IMG/VR virus record: IMGVR_UViG_3300024517_000038
Coordinates: 1 to 40,736 of that record
Length of the DNA: 40,736 nt
Reading direction: 5' to 3' (one strand)
DNA from: a virus
This document shows positions 8,710 through 14,508 of the stretch, piece after piece (the first letter of the stretch is position 1; every line of letters begins with the position of its first letter). Made by a program: the position numbers and the translations under genes. The notes below the pieces were generated by a model. The model saw only the letters and a program-made list of their open reading frames with translations. It did not search any database and was not told where the DNA came from.

Positions 8710-9105
8710 CTACCGAGGCCCCGCCCCACCAGTTCCCATCATGTTGAATAAGGCTTTCAGCTTGGCACCCCTGTCACCCCCGCCGGGAGGGCCTGCCATT
8801 CCACCACCCCCGCCGGGAGACGTGTATCCTGGGTGTGGGGCCATGCCTTGTGTGAGCGGTTGTGCGGGCATGTTTGGTGGCCAGCCCGATGCGCTGGACC
8901 CAGAAAGCCCCCGGCCCATACCTTCTGTGAGTGGTTGTGCAGTCATCGGGCCCTGGGGAGGGGGCCCCTGGGCGCCCCTTGCAATCGCGCCTGGATCCTG
9001 CATCAACGCCAAGAACTCATCGGCCTTCAGCGTCTTTAGTATTTTTTGGATTGCCTGCTGCATAATGTCAGTGGGGTCTCCACCTGCCCCATTGGCGTCT
9101 CTCAT
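8710..9105 (-). CDS. Gly/Pro/Met-rich small protein, 131 aa
   Basis: An unrecognised protein with a helical N-terminus (DIMQQAIQKILKTLKADEFLALM, here split by sense as residues 13-35) followed by a long low-complexity region rich in Gly, Pro and Met. Two copies of AQPLT(E/Q)GM occur about 26 residues apart, followed by a run of Gly. The ATG overlaps the previous stop (TGATG) and the stop abuts the portal start. The C-terminal composition resembles the C-terminal tail of the adjacent portal protein, which hints at shared ancestry or binding. It may be a minor virion or assembly factor; this is inference. Confidence 0.6.
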   Translation of the reverse strand: MRDANGAGGDPTDIMQQAIQKILKTLKADEFLALMQDPGAIARGAQGPPPQGPMTAQPLTEGMGRGLSGSSASGWPPNMPAQPLTQGMAPHPGYTSPGGGGGMAGPPGGGDRGAKLKALFNMMGTGGAGPR

Positions 9106-9386
9106 CAGACTTCTCCTTGTGGGATGCGCTTACGAAGGTTCATGGTCGCTCGTATTCTTGCATCAATTGGTTTGTAAATGGAAGGGCTTGTTGGATTTAT
9201 TACTGTCTGGGGTGATTGTGGCACCAGCGTGGATAAACCACGCATCGCCATTTTGGCAGCCTGCGCTCGAACATCTGCCGAGGGAATCATTGGCGAGAAG
9301 GTGTGGATGAGCCGGTCTCGAATCTTCTCGAATACGGGGTCGATCGCCGTTCCCCTCTCGACGCTCCTCTGCCCGTATGCTGCCAT
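9105..9386 (-). CDS. Unknown small protein between terminase and portal, 93 aa
   Basis: The protein is helical in its first half (VFEKIRDRLIHTFSPMIP and ADVRAQAAKMAMRGL) with a Pro-rich linker (SPQTVINPTSPS) and a basic C-terminus (RATMNLRKRIPQGEV). No known domain is evident. Its ATG overlaps the stop of the preceding gene (TAATG) and its stop overlaps the following start (TGATG), so it is embedded in a tightly coupled run from the large terminase to the portal. A role in packaging or head assembly is possible from position only. Confidence 0.6.
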   Translation of the reverse strand: MAAYGQRSVERGTAIDPVFEKIRDRLIHTFSPMIPSADVRAQAAKMAMRGLSTLVPQSPQTVINPTSPSIYKPIDARIRATMNLRKRIPQGEV

Positions 9387-9706
9387 TACGAAAGGCCACT
9401 CCGGATGTTTTGAATGGCCATCAGGTTCGCAACTCTGTCGTGGCGCGGGGTTTCGCCGCCACGCGGGTACGGGATATTCTGGCGCGCTGGCAGCATGAGC
9501 CGAGTGTCATATGCACCCCCAACATTAGCGAGGGCTTGCCCGTACCCAGCGCCGACCGCCTGCGGGCGAGCCTTCCCCGGCTTCATTGGGCTTCCCCCGA
9601 ATATTTCGCCTGCGATGCCCGAGCCAATGCCGCTCCCAGCGCCGCTCGCAAGCCCACCGAAGAACATCGCTGCCAGCCCGCCGGCTGTTAACGTAGCGGG
9701 GTCCAT
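9386..9706 (-). CDS. Small protein with glycine-zipper N-terminus, 106 aa
   Basis: Residues 8-38 are rich in Gly and Ala with small residues at regular spacing (GGLAAMFFGGLASGAGSGIG), a pattern typical of glycine-zipper membrane-inserting segments. The rest is Gly- and Arg-rich without clear structure. In podoviruses such segments occur in proteins that insert in membranes during DNA ejection, but a role here is inference. The start ATG at 9706 has an AAGGAG Shine-Dalgarno that overlaps the end of the upstream gene. A 143-codon open frame on the other strand here (9414-9845) looks like an antisense shadow. Confidence 0.6.
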   Translation of the reverse strand: MDPATLTAGGLAAMFFGGLASGAGSGIGSGIAGEIFGGSPMKPGKARPQAVGAGYGQALANVGGAYDTRLMLPARQNIPYPRGGETPRHDRVANLMAIQNIRSGLS

Positions 9707-9708
9707 GC

Positions 9709-9921
9709 CTACTCCTTCCGGCCCGCGATTACCGCCTCGAGGCCATCTCTTTGGTACATGTCAAATGAGTCCCACTGCTTTGCCTTGTCAGACTCAATTC
9801 GCAGTTTTTCAAGCGCGTCTCTGCGCGTGGAGTCTTTGTGCATAAGCCAGATGAGCGCAACCTGCATTGTCATAGTAAAAATGTAGCACAACAAAAGAAA
9901 GAAAAGTAAATAAGTCTGCAT
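9709..9921 (-). CDS. Small single-pass membrane protein, 70 aa
   Basis: Residues 3-27 form a clear hydrophobic segment (YLLFFLLLCYIFTMTMQVAL), followed by a positively charged turn (HKDSTRRDALEK) and a short amphipathic helix. The topology would be N-out or a signal anchor with the charged tail in the cytoplasm. Its ATG overlaps the stop of the large terminase (TAATG), so it is translationally coupled to packaging. Membrane proteins at this place are not standard; it could be a lysis regulator or ejection factor. No function can be assigned from sequence. Confidence 0.65.
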   Translation of the reverse strand: MQTYLLFFLLLCYIFTMTMQVALIWLMHKDSTRRDALEKLRIESDKAKQWDSFDMYQRDGLEAVIAGRKE

Positions 9922-11711
9922 TACCAGTATTCCGATGAGCCCAAATGTGGGTCCGTTCTGGGTGTGTCCCCTGTCATCAGGTCTTGCACATACACCGCTC
10001 CGCGTTCTCGCTTCGGCTTTGGTGTAATGTCAATTTCCGATGTCATCCTCTCTGAAATTTCTGAATCAAGGTAAAGGGCGATAGCCATCGCCATTACCGC
10101 ATCATCGTGCTCTCCGGGCATCGCCTCGGATTTCCCTGTCGATGATTCGATAAAGACCTGGCATTCGCTCAGAAGGCGCAGCGAGTAAAAGTCCCACGAT
10201 TTGTCGCGAATGGCTTTTGCAAGCGCAGCAATCGCCGCATCCCTTTTCCCCTGGGCCCCGGTTCTGAATCCAAACCTTTGCGTCCAGTTACCGCTCTGGG
10301 AGCGAACGTACAGGTTTTTGTATCCGTCGCCGCCGTTCATATCCAAAAGCTCACGCACCACAGCCAGCCCTGGGCCATCGACTTCTGGGACAACGATTGC
10401 GAAGTTGTAGGCTGTGGCGACCGCCGCAGCTTCTCTGGCAACAACATCGGGCGGAACTCTGGCATAAAACTCCGCCACCTGGCAGCGGTCAGTGACATCG
10501 AGGACTTGCACGCAGCTAAAATCCCCGTCATCGATACCATGGGCCGAGTCGATTGTGGCGACGTACTGGTGATTGGGGTCCACCTCTTTGTAGACTTGCC
10601 AGTTATCTTGCCCCGGGAACAGGGCGAGCTTGAACCCATCGTATGAAGCGGCTGAGCCCACGGTCATCGGCGGTGGGTTGTCTTTCAGTTCATCGATTCT
10701 ATTGGACACAATGACTTGATCGAACGGGCTTTTCCCGCTGGACGTGAACGCGATTTGCGCCGAGAGGGGGTATTCGGTATCGAACCGGGTCATATCGCCA
10801 TCGAACTTTGTTTGCAGCACTTGCTGTGCCCACCGCACCTGGCATGGCTTCAAGTCGTATTCGACAGCCCGCTCGGTCCACATCTCGTTATAGCCCATCT
10901 GCCGGCCCATATCGAAAAAGAACTCCATGTCCTCTCTTTCATATGCTTTTACCAGTTGCTCGTGTAGCTCCTCGTCGCCTTTTTGCTCGTCTAGTCTGTA
11001 GCGGTCGTGCTCTTGCCACCCGAAGAACAGGGCTTCAAACATATTGCCCGGCTCACTGCGGTGCGCTTTCCAGAACCGGTTGTAGAATGCGCCGGAGGCT
11101 CCATTGGCTGTGGACTCGATAATGATATAGGTGCCGGGCTTTGGGTCTACCGAGCCCATCTGCGCCTGGAGCACATCCTCATCTGTTGTGGAGCGGCGTC
11201 GTTTCCACCAGAGCGCAAGCTCTGAGATATGAACAAACGATGGAGTGGACCCACGGGCCGCATCGGTGGAGCCCTGGGTTTCCACAGAAAAGCGGGACCC
11301 GTGTTTCCAGGAGATTGAGGCACCGACAGCCTTACCGGGGGCTATCGCAGCAACGGCGCTGGGCAGGTTTTCCTGGTAACGCTTGGCGATTTGAAAAACT
11401 TCTTTGGTCGATTCCTTCAAGTGCGCCACAACCTTGGCGTTTGCATGCGGGTGGAACTGGCAATAGTGATGCGCCATGGCCTCTATCAACGTAGAGCAGC
11501 CCATCTTACGAGCCTTGAGGATAATGATGCGTACTGGCTTGTTCTCAAACTCCTGGTTCTCAATGGTCTGGAGGATTTTCTCCTGCTCTTCGTTCAGGAT
11601 AAAGGGCACCAGCTTGTAATAGCCGTCTGTGAGCGCACGGATTTTCAGGCAGTGTTTGAAATAAAACCGCCTATCGCGCTTGCATCGATCCCAAAATTCC
11701 TTAGATTCCAT
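9921..11711 (-). CDS. Terminase large subunit
   Basis: The packaging motor ATPase and nuclease, 596 aa from ATG 11711 (GGGG Shine-Dalgarno five bases upstream). The Walker A variant LKARKMGCST is at residues 65-74 and the Walker B SFVHISE at 158-164, matching the LKARQMG and hydrophobic-SE forms of phage terminases. The RNase H-like nuclease domain shows its first acidic motif in VATIDSAHG, a middle acidic motif in VVPEVDGPG and a C-terminal EHDDAVMA. A longer open frame begins with TTG at 11783, but that extension runs through a terminator-like hairpin and has no homology pattern, so I reject it. The gene is followed by coupled small genes and the portal gene. Confidence 0.93.
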   Translation of the reverse strand: MESKEFWDRCKRDRRFYFKHCLKIRALTDGYYKLVPFILNEEQEKILQTIENQEFENKPVRIIILKARKMGCSTLIEAMAHHYCQFHPHANAKVVAHLKESTKEVFQIAKRYQENLPSAVAAIAPGKAVGASISWKHGSRFSVETQGSTDAARGSTPSFVHISELALWWKRRRSTTDEDVLQAQMGSVDPKPGTYIIIESTANGASGAFYNRFWKAHRSEPGNMFEALFFGWQEHDRYRLDEQKGDEELHEQLVKAYEREDMEFFFDMGRQMGYNEMWTERAVEYDLKPCQVRWAQQVLQTKFDGDMTRFDTEYPLSAQIAFTSSGKSPFDQVIVSNRIDELKDNPPPMTVGSAASYDGFKLALFPGQDNWQVYKEVDPNHQYVATIDSAHGIDDGDFSCVQVLDVTDRCQVAEFYARVPPDVVAREAAAVATAYNFAIVVPEVDGPGLAVVRELLDMNGGDGYKNLYVRSQSGNWTQRFGFRTGAQGKRDAAIAALAKAIRDKSWDFYSLRLLSECQVFIESSTGKSEAMPGEHDDAVMAMAIALYLDSEISERMTSEIDITPKPKRERGAVYVQDLMTGDTPRTDPHLGSSEYW

Positions 11712-11721
11712 GAAACCCCAT

Positions 11722-11780
11722 AAAAAAAGGAGGTGACCAGCGCGCCGAACATCGGAACGGCTAGGGGACTGGCCACCTCC
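11722..11780 (-). terminator. Terminator/attenuator-like hairpin between small and large terminase genes
   Basis: On the minus strand GGAGGTGGCCAG (11780-11769) pairs with CTGGTCACCTCC (11740-11729) in a 12-bp stem with one G-U, enclosing a second small hairpin CCGA/TCGG, and is followed by seven T (11728-11722). This is a strong intrinsic-terminator shape just 11 bases ahead of the large terminase start. The 3' arm also reads like the 3' end of 16S rRNA (CACCTCCTTT), and the 5' arm like a Shine-Dalgarno. Confidence 0.75.
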
Positions 11781-11809
11781 CAATAGGAAGAATGACTGTC
11801 AGGAGATTA

Positions 11810-12343
11810 TCACTGGCTGCCGCTCGGAGCAACTCTATCCTTTTTCCGAGCCGTCTTCACACCAGCCCTCTTCAGCGCTTTGCGTATCTGGTACATCGAT
11901 AGACCTGTGTTTTTACTGACCGCCCCCATCGTCAACCCTGTCTTATACAAACGCACCGCATCTCTTTCGACTGGAGTGTTATCTCCCTGGGTGTGGGATA
12001 TCCCCAGGCTCACCGTCTCTGCACTAACACCGTCAAACTGTGAACGAGCCTCACTCTCATCGAGCTTGGCCTCCAGCGTATCTTGCCCAAATGGGTCCCA
12101 CCCCACATCACCAGATACACTGACCGCCTTTTCCACCATCGAGCCTATCTTCTCGCGCACCTTCACATAGCTCTCCACCCCACGAACCAGCCGGCCCAAC
12201 TCCACAATATCGCCGTCCGCCTCCTGAATCGCCCCCTGCAACAAACGCTCCGCGCTCACAGCAGCAGATAGCCAGTAGCTCGCCAGGTCCTTCTCAACTA
12301 CAGAAGCCGGTATCGGTTTTGTTATTGATTTCTCATCTGTCAC
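11810..12343 (-). CDS. Terminase small subunit candidate with C-terminal HTH
   Basis: A 177-aa protein directly upstream of the large terminase on the same strand. Residues 20-75 look helical (oligomerisation-like), and residues 128-163 form a helix-turn-helix: AVRLYKTGLTMGAVSKNTGLSMYQIRKALKR, here cited as one HTH spanning AVRLYKTGLTMGAV then SKNTGLSMYQIRKAL. The C-terminus is basic (KTARKKDR). Most small terminases carry an N-terminal HTH, so the reversed order is unusual and a regulator is the alternative. It begins with GTG at 12343 without a visible Shine-Dalgarno, only 17 bp from the divergent ribbon-helix-helix gene. Confidence 0.55.
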   Translation of the reverse strand: MTDEKSITKPIPASVVEKDLASYWLSAAVSAERLLQGAIQEADGDIVELGRLVRGVESYVKVREKIGSMVEKAVSVSGDVGWDPFGQDTLEAKLDESEARSQFDGVSAETVSLGISHTQGDNTPVERDAVRLYKTGLTMGAVSKNTGLSMYQIRKALKRAGVKTARKKDRVAPSGSQ

Positions 12344-12352
12344 GATGATAAT
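12325..12352 (+). promoter_or_regulatory. Rightward sigma-70-like promoter, RHH gene
   Basis: TTGATT (12325-12330), 16-bp spacer, GATAAT (12347-12352). The predicted transcript start falls at about 12359-12361, on or next to the ATG at 12361. The gene has no Shine-Dalgarno, so a leaderless mRNA is likely. The promoter overlaps the start of the divergent terminase gene. TGTCA (12338-12342) and TGACA (12355-12359) form an inverted pair around the -10 box, a plausible operator. Confidence 0.55.
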
Positions 12353-12360
12353 CTTGACAC

Positions 12361-12768
12361 ATGAAAACTAAAACTCAACAAGTATCTGTAGCTTTGGACG
12401 ATGCGTGTCACGAACTGGTTCGCAGGACATCAGCCAGAACGCACCTGAACATCCAGACCCTACTTGATATCTCCGTGGAATCATTCATCGGCTCTTTGGA
12501 GAGCTACGGCTTATCTGCTCCCGTGACAGACAGGAAGGCACCTAAAGGGCAGGGTCACGAGAAGCGGTCTGTCATGAGCAAGGACCTTCATTCCAGGCTC
12601 AATCAGATCGGGGTCTTTCTCAACGTACCCATCAGCGCCATGGTGCGAGACGCCATCCTCGGCCAAAGATTCAATTTCCAAAGGTTCCAGCCCGTCAACG
12701 CAAGGGCAATGGGCTCTGTAAGGCAAACGCTTTTCAAATTGGAGCAGCAGCCACCCCCGGCTTCCTGA
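12361..12768 (+). CDS. Tandem ribbon-helix-helix-like regulator, 135 aa
   Basis: Two segments look like RHH (CopG/Arc-type) DNA-binding units: residues 7-45 with strand QVSVALDDACHELV then two helices, and residues 72-105 with MSKDLHSRLNQIGVFL and VPISAMVRDAIL, which match the usual strand-helix-helix pattern. A basic linker (RKAPKGQGHEKR) joins them. One polypeptide could thus supply a whole RHH dimer. There is no Shine-Dalgarno; the predicted transcript begins at the ATG. The divergent start of the terminase gene is 17 bp away, so binding here could regulate the leftward late block as well as its own gene. The call comes from pattern, not from a profile search. Confidence 0.6.
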   Translation: MKTKTQQVSVALDDACHELVRRTSARTHLNIQTLLDISVESFIGSLESYGLSAPVTDRKAPKGQGHEKRSVMSKDLHSRLNQIGVFLNVPISAMVRDAILGQRFNFQRFQPVNARAMGSVRQTLFKLEQQPPPAS

Positions 12769-12846
12769 TCACACACACACACTTCTCACGCGGGGGTGCG
12801 CGTATGTATATACACGCGCATAACAAAGGGGGGTGTGTGTGTGTGA
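12769..12846. repeat. Large nested inverted repeat (hairpin), possible bidirectional terminator
   Basis: A perfect 14-bp inverted repeat of alternating CA and GT (12769-12782 with 12833-12846) encloses a second perfect 7-bp one, TGCGCGT/ACGCGCA (12797-12803 with 12814-12820) around an AT-rich loop. It starts at the stop codon of the RHH gene. The alternating purine-pyrimidine arms could form Z-DNA or a cruciform when supercoiled. A terminator for the RHH gene is the simplest reading, although there is no T tract. Confidence 0.75.
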
Positions 12847-13008
12847 TTAAGTGTGTTTGTAAATACCCCAGATTTGTAATGTGGATATTTGCAAGCATAT
12901 CGCGCGCATGCATTTGGAGCGCCAGAAGTACTCCCCCCCAAAACGGACAATGCGGACATGGCACAATACTTGCTTGTGTGTCGGCCCAAAAATCTCATTC
13001 TGATACAG

Positions 13009-13025
13009 TGTGTCAAAATGACACA
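13009..13025. promoter_or_regulatory. Operator-like palindrome TGTGTCA-AAA-TGACACA
   Basis: This is a perfect 7-bp inverted repeat with a 3-base centre, the form expected for a dimeric repressor site. The same half-site TGTCA/TGACA flanks the -10 box of the RHH gene at 12338-12359. This suggests a shared regulator, possibly the RHH protein itself. Confidence 0.55.
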
Positions 13026-13055
13026 TGCATAGGTCCCCAAACACCCACGTGCATG

Positions 13056-13069
13056 GGTCATAATTGACC
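13056..13069. promoter_or_regulatory. Palindrome GGTCA-TAAT-TGACC
   Basis: A perfect 5-bp inverted repeat with an AT-rich centre, 31 bp from the end of the previous palindrome. It contains a TGAC core like the neighbouring site and may be a second operator. No matching -10 box was found at a proper distance. Confidence 0.4.
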
Positions 13070-13147
13070 GACAATTTCGTTAGTGCACACAAGGCAAACA
13101 AAACAAACGTTCACATTTAAAAACGGACGTTCGTTATGTTATAGGGC

Positions 13148-13175
13148 AAAAAAGAACACACGTTCGGAAGCGTGT
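13148..13175 (-). terminator. Intrinsic terminator of the solitary leftward gene
   Basis: Read on the minus strand, ACACG (13175-13171) pairs with CGTGT (13162-13158) across an 8-base loop, followed shortly by six T (13153-13148). It lies 13 bp past the stop of the gene at 13188-13502 and ends its transcription before the operator region. Confidence 0.65.
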
Positions 13176-13187
13176 CCTTGATTCCGG

Positions 13188-13502
13188 TTATCGGATCCGA
13201 GCTTTCAGCGCCGCGTCATCCGCCGCCCATTCCACCCGACGCTGGGCCAATTTCTCCACCCGATCCGTCCGCATCCAAAGACCAGCTATCAACTCCCGGG
13301 TCCGTTCTCGCCTCTTGAGGGCGTCCGCCACTTCCTCAACGGTCACGCTGTCATACTCACCCGGCACGTACGGTCTGTCCAGGTCACGCAATCGCTCCCG
13401 GTCTCGCTCAGCATTGGCAAACGACCACCGCTGAGCCTGCTCCCGTCTCCCCTGCGCCTGATTGTCGCGGATTCTCCCGACCCATTCTCGCCTGTCATTC
13501 AT
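13188..13502 (-). CDS. Solitary charged helical protein, 104 aa (moron-like unit)
   Basis: I do not recognise this protein. It is almost wholly helical and very rich in Arg, Glu, Asp and Ala (NDRREWVGRIRDNQAQ, then NAERDRERLRDLDRPYVPG), with a Val-rich turn (SVTVEEVADALKRRE) and a basic end. It could be a coiled-coil or nucleic-acid-associated protein. It is alone on this strand between rightward genes, with its own good promoter (13536-13564) and terminator (13148-13175), which is the layout of a phage moron. I chose ATG 13502 over 13508 because the GGGGA Shine-Dalgarno is then properly spaced; the leader GGGGA-ATG-ACT-ATG fits the cassette seen before many rightward genes. Confidence 0.7.
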   Translation of the reverse strand: MNDRREWVGRIRDNQAQGRREQAQRWSFANAERDRERLRDLDRPYVPGEYDSVTVEEVADALKRRERTRELIAGLWMRTDRVEKLAQRRVEWAADDAALKARIR

Positions 13503-13535
13503 AGTCATTCCCCTTTATTTAAACTGTGCACCGTT

Positions 13536-13564
13536 TTTATACCACATTCTGCAAACTAAGTAAA
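13536..13564 (-). promoter_or_regulatory. Leftward sigma-70-like promoter for the solitary gene
   Basis: On the minus strand TTTACT (13564-13559), 17-bp spacer, TATAAA (13541-13536), with TGG directly before the -10 box, an extended -10 arrangement. The expected transcript start is near 13529, about 27 bases before the ATG at 13502. Confidence 0.7.
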
Positions 13565-13577
13565 CACCTATTATAAA

Positions 13578-13765
13578 ACACATGGCACACGTCTTGCTTG
13601 CCCTGCATCTATCATGCCAACTAAGATTACAAGCAATGTTCGTGCCAACATAGCCAACACACATGGCACACACCTTGCTTGTGCATGCATCATACGTGCC
13701 AACATAGCTATCATATCACACCACAACAATGCACGTGTTTTGCGTGTTTCACGTGCCAACAAAGC
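13578..13765. repeat. Iteron-like direct repeat cluster
   Basis: Two 23-bp copies (13578-13600 and 13659-13681) beginning ACACATGGCACAC and ending CTTGCTTG differ at two bases and are 81 bp apart. TGCCAAC occurs four times in the same direction (13615, 13643, 13697, 13754), the last three within CGTGCCAACA(T/A)AGC. The 23-bp copies also contain TGGCAC, the inverse of the GTGCCA core. No gene is convincing here. Iterons of this kind mark replication origins or multi-site operators. Confidence 0.7.
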
Positions 13766-13796
13766 CCCGCAGAACCACAAAACAACGCAAGTATAA

Positions 13797-13810
13797 CCGC
13801 AACACTGCGG
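13797..13810. promoter_or_regulatory. Small dyad CCGCA-ACAC-TGCGG
   Basis: A perfect 5-bp inverted repeat directly followed by TACAAT, which resembles a -10 box but lacks a -35 partner at normal spacing. It may be a protein-binding site between the iterons and the rightward promoter. Confidence 0.35.
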
Positions 13811-13840
13811 TACAATCTGCACACTAAATGTCGATTATGC

Positions 13841-13869
13841 TTGCTATCATAGTGGGCATCCCCTATAGT
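13841..13869 (+). promoter_or_regulatory. Rightward early promoter candidate
   Basis: TTGCTA (13841-13846), 17-bp spacer, TATAGT (13864-13869). The expected transcript start is near 13876, giving a leader of about 165 bases before the first rightward gene. It is the best sigma-70-like match upstream of the rightward block, so it probably drives the 14.0-22.6 kb genes. Confidence 0.6.
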
Positions 13870-14040
13870 AAGAACATCCCAGGAAGGGACTGGCCGAAAG
13901 GGAAGCCAAGTAGGCGCAACGCAGGAAGCAATAGCTCATTGAAAACTGAATACTAGAAAGGGAAGCCCTGACGGGTAGACCTAAGAAAGCGCGTTCCGCT
14001 TACTGTGTCCACAAGTCAAACCAAAGGAATGGTGACGACT
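13870..14040 (+). other. Structured 5' leader of the early rightward operon
   Basis: This segment has no convincing gene. GAAAGGGAAGCC occurs twice, 60 bp apart (13896-13907 and 13956-13967). A hairpin AAGCG/CGCTT occupies 13987-14001 and a short CCC/GGG stem lies near 13966-13975. A TTGAAAACTGAATAC stretch (13939-13953) resembles spacer sequence next to rRNA processing and boxA-like signals in Gram-positive bacteria, though this may be chance. A regulatory or antitermination leader is possible. Confidence 0.4.
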
Positions 14041-14451
14041 ATGGGACAACGTAGCAAAGCGATACGGAAGCAACAACGGCAAGGCAAAGCACGACGACGT
14101 GCCAGCCAACACTGTCAACAGGCGTCAACGTCAACCATGCGGACTGACAACGAACATGCCGCAAACCTGGCGACGCAAGACAGCGAATGGCACAAGGGTT
14201 GCTCTATCTTGGAGCAAGTTATCGAGCTTTTCCAATCTGTTAGCGTTCCATTCGCACACAATAACGGGCGGTGTCCACGGTGGTTACAATCACGGGTCCG
14301 AAAGGATGACTGGTCATACAGGCCTGGACGCAGTCCGCGACGACGTATCAGGAAAGCGAGCAACAAACCACGAGCAAGCAAGAAAGCTGCAAAGCGACCG
14401 TTGGAACGTCGGATTGTAGCAATGGCGCAGCCACGGCGATTGACAATGTAA
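14041..14451 (+). CDS. Basic Arg-rich protein, 136 aa, first gene of rightward block
   Basis: The protein starts MGQRSKAIRKQQRQGKARRR and ends in another Arg- and Lys-rich tract, with a short helical middle (SILEQVIELFQ). It is not recognised; a nucleic-acid or ribosome binding role would fit the charge. The ATG at 14041 lies in GGA-ATG-GTG-ACG-ACT-ATG, so an upstream in-frame ATG (14029) is also possible. A competing 106-codon frame (14099-14419) overlaps it. I favour this frame because it is the longest and begins where the leader ends, but codon use is not decisive. Confidence 0.5.
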   Translation: MGQRSKAIRKQQRQGKARRRASQHCQQASTSTMRTDNEHAANLATQDSEWHKGCSILEQVIELFQSVSVPFAHNNGRCPRWLQSRVRKDDWSYRPGRSPRRRIRKASNKPRASKKAAKRPLERRIVAMAQPRRLTM

Positions 14452-14508
14452 TCTAACCGGCTTGTGGGCACTGTTGGCGGAATGACTTTTAACCAATGGA
14501 GAATGACA

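Larger units (their letters stand above)
12847..13147. other. Gene-free regulatory stretch
   Basis: No convincing gene is seen in this 300-bp stretch; the open frames on both strands have no Shine-Dalgarno and their translations look random. It holds two perfect palindromes (13009-13025, 13056-13069), three copies of ACGTTC (13107, 13127 and, just past the end, 13160) and AT-rich tracts near 13090-13125. It lies between the convergent 3' ends of the RHH gene and the solitary leftward gene. Confidence 0.6.

Noticed and set aside
9414-9845. 143-codon plus-strand frame over two small leftward genes
   Set aside because: Pro/Ala/Cys-rich translation, no Shine-Dalgarno; the leftward frames are coupled start to stop.
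11712-11783. N-terminal extension of the large terminase from TTG 11783
   Set aside because: It would be translated through the hairpin and poly-T tract, and the following ATG 11711 has a better ribosome site.
12804-13101. Overlapping frames on both strands in the operator region
   Set aside because: No ribosome sites, Cys/His-rich random-looking translations, and palindromes inside them.
13828-13956. 42-codon frame that overlaps the rightward promoter
   Set aside because: It would begin upstream of the predicted transcript start and has no ribosome site, although its GKPSRRNAGS segment looks protein-like; kept as part of the leader.
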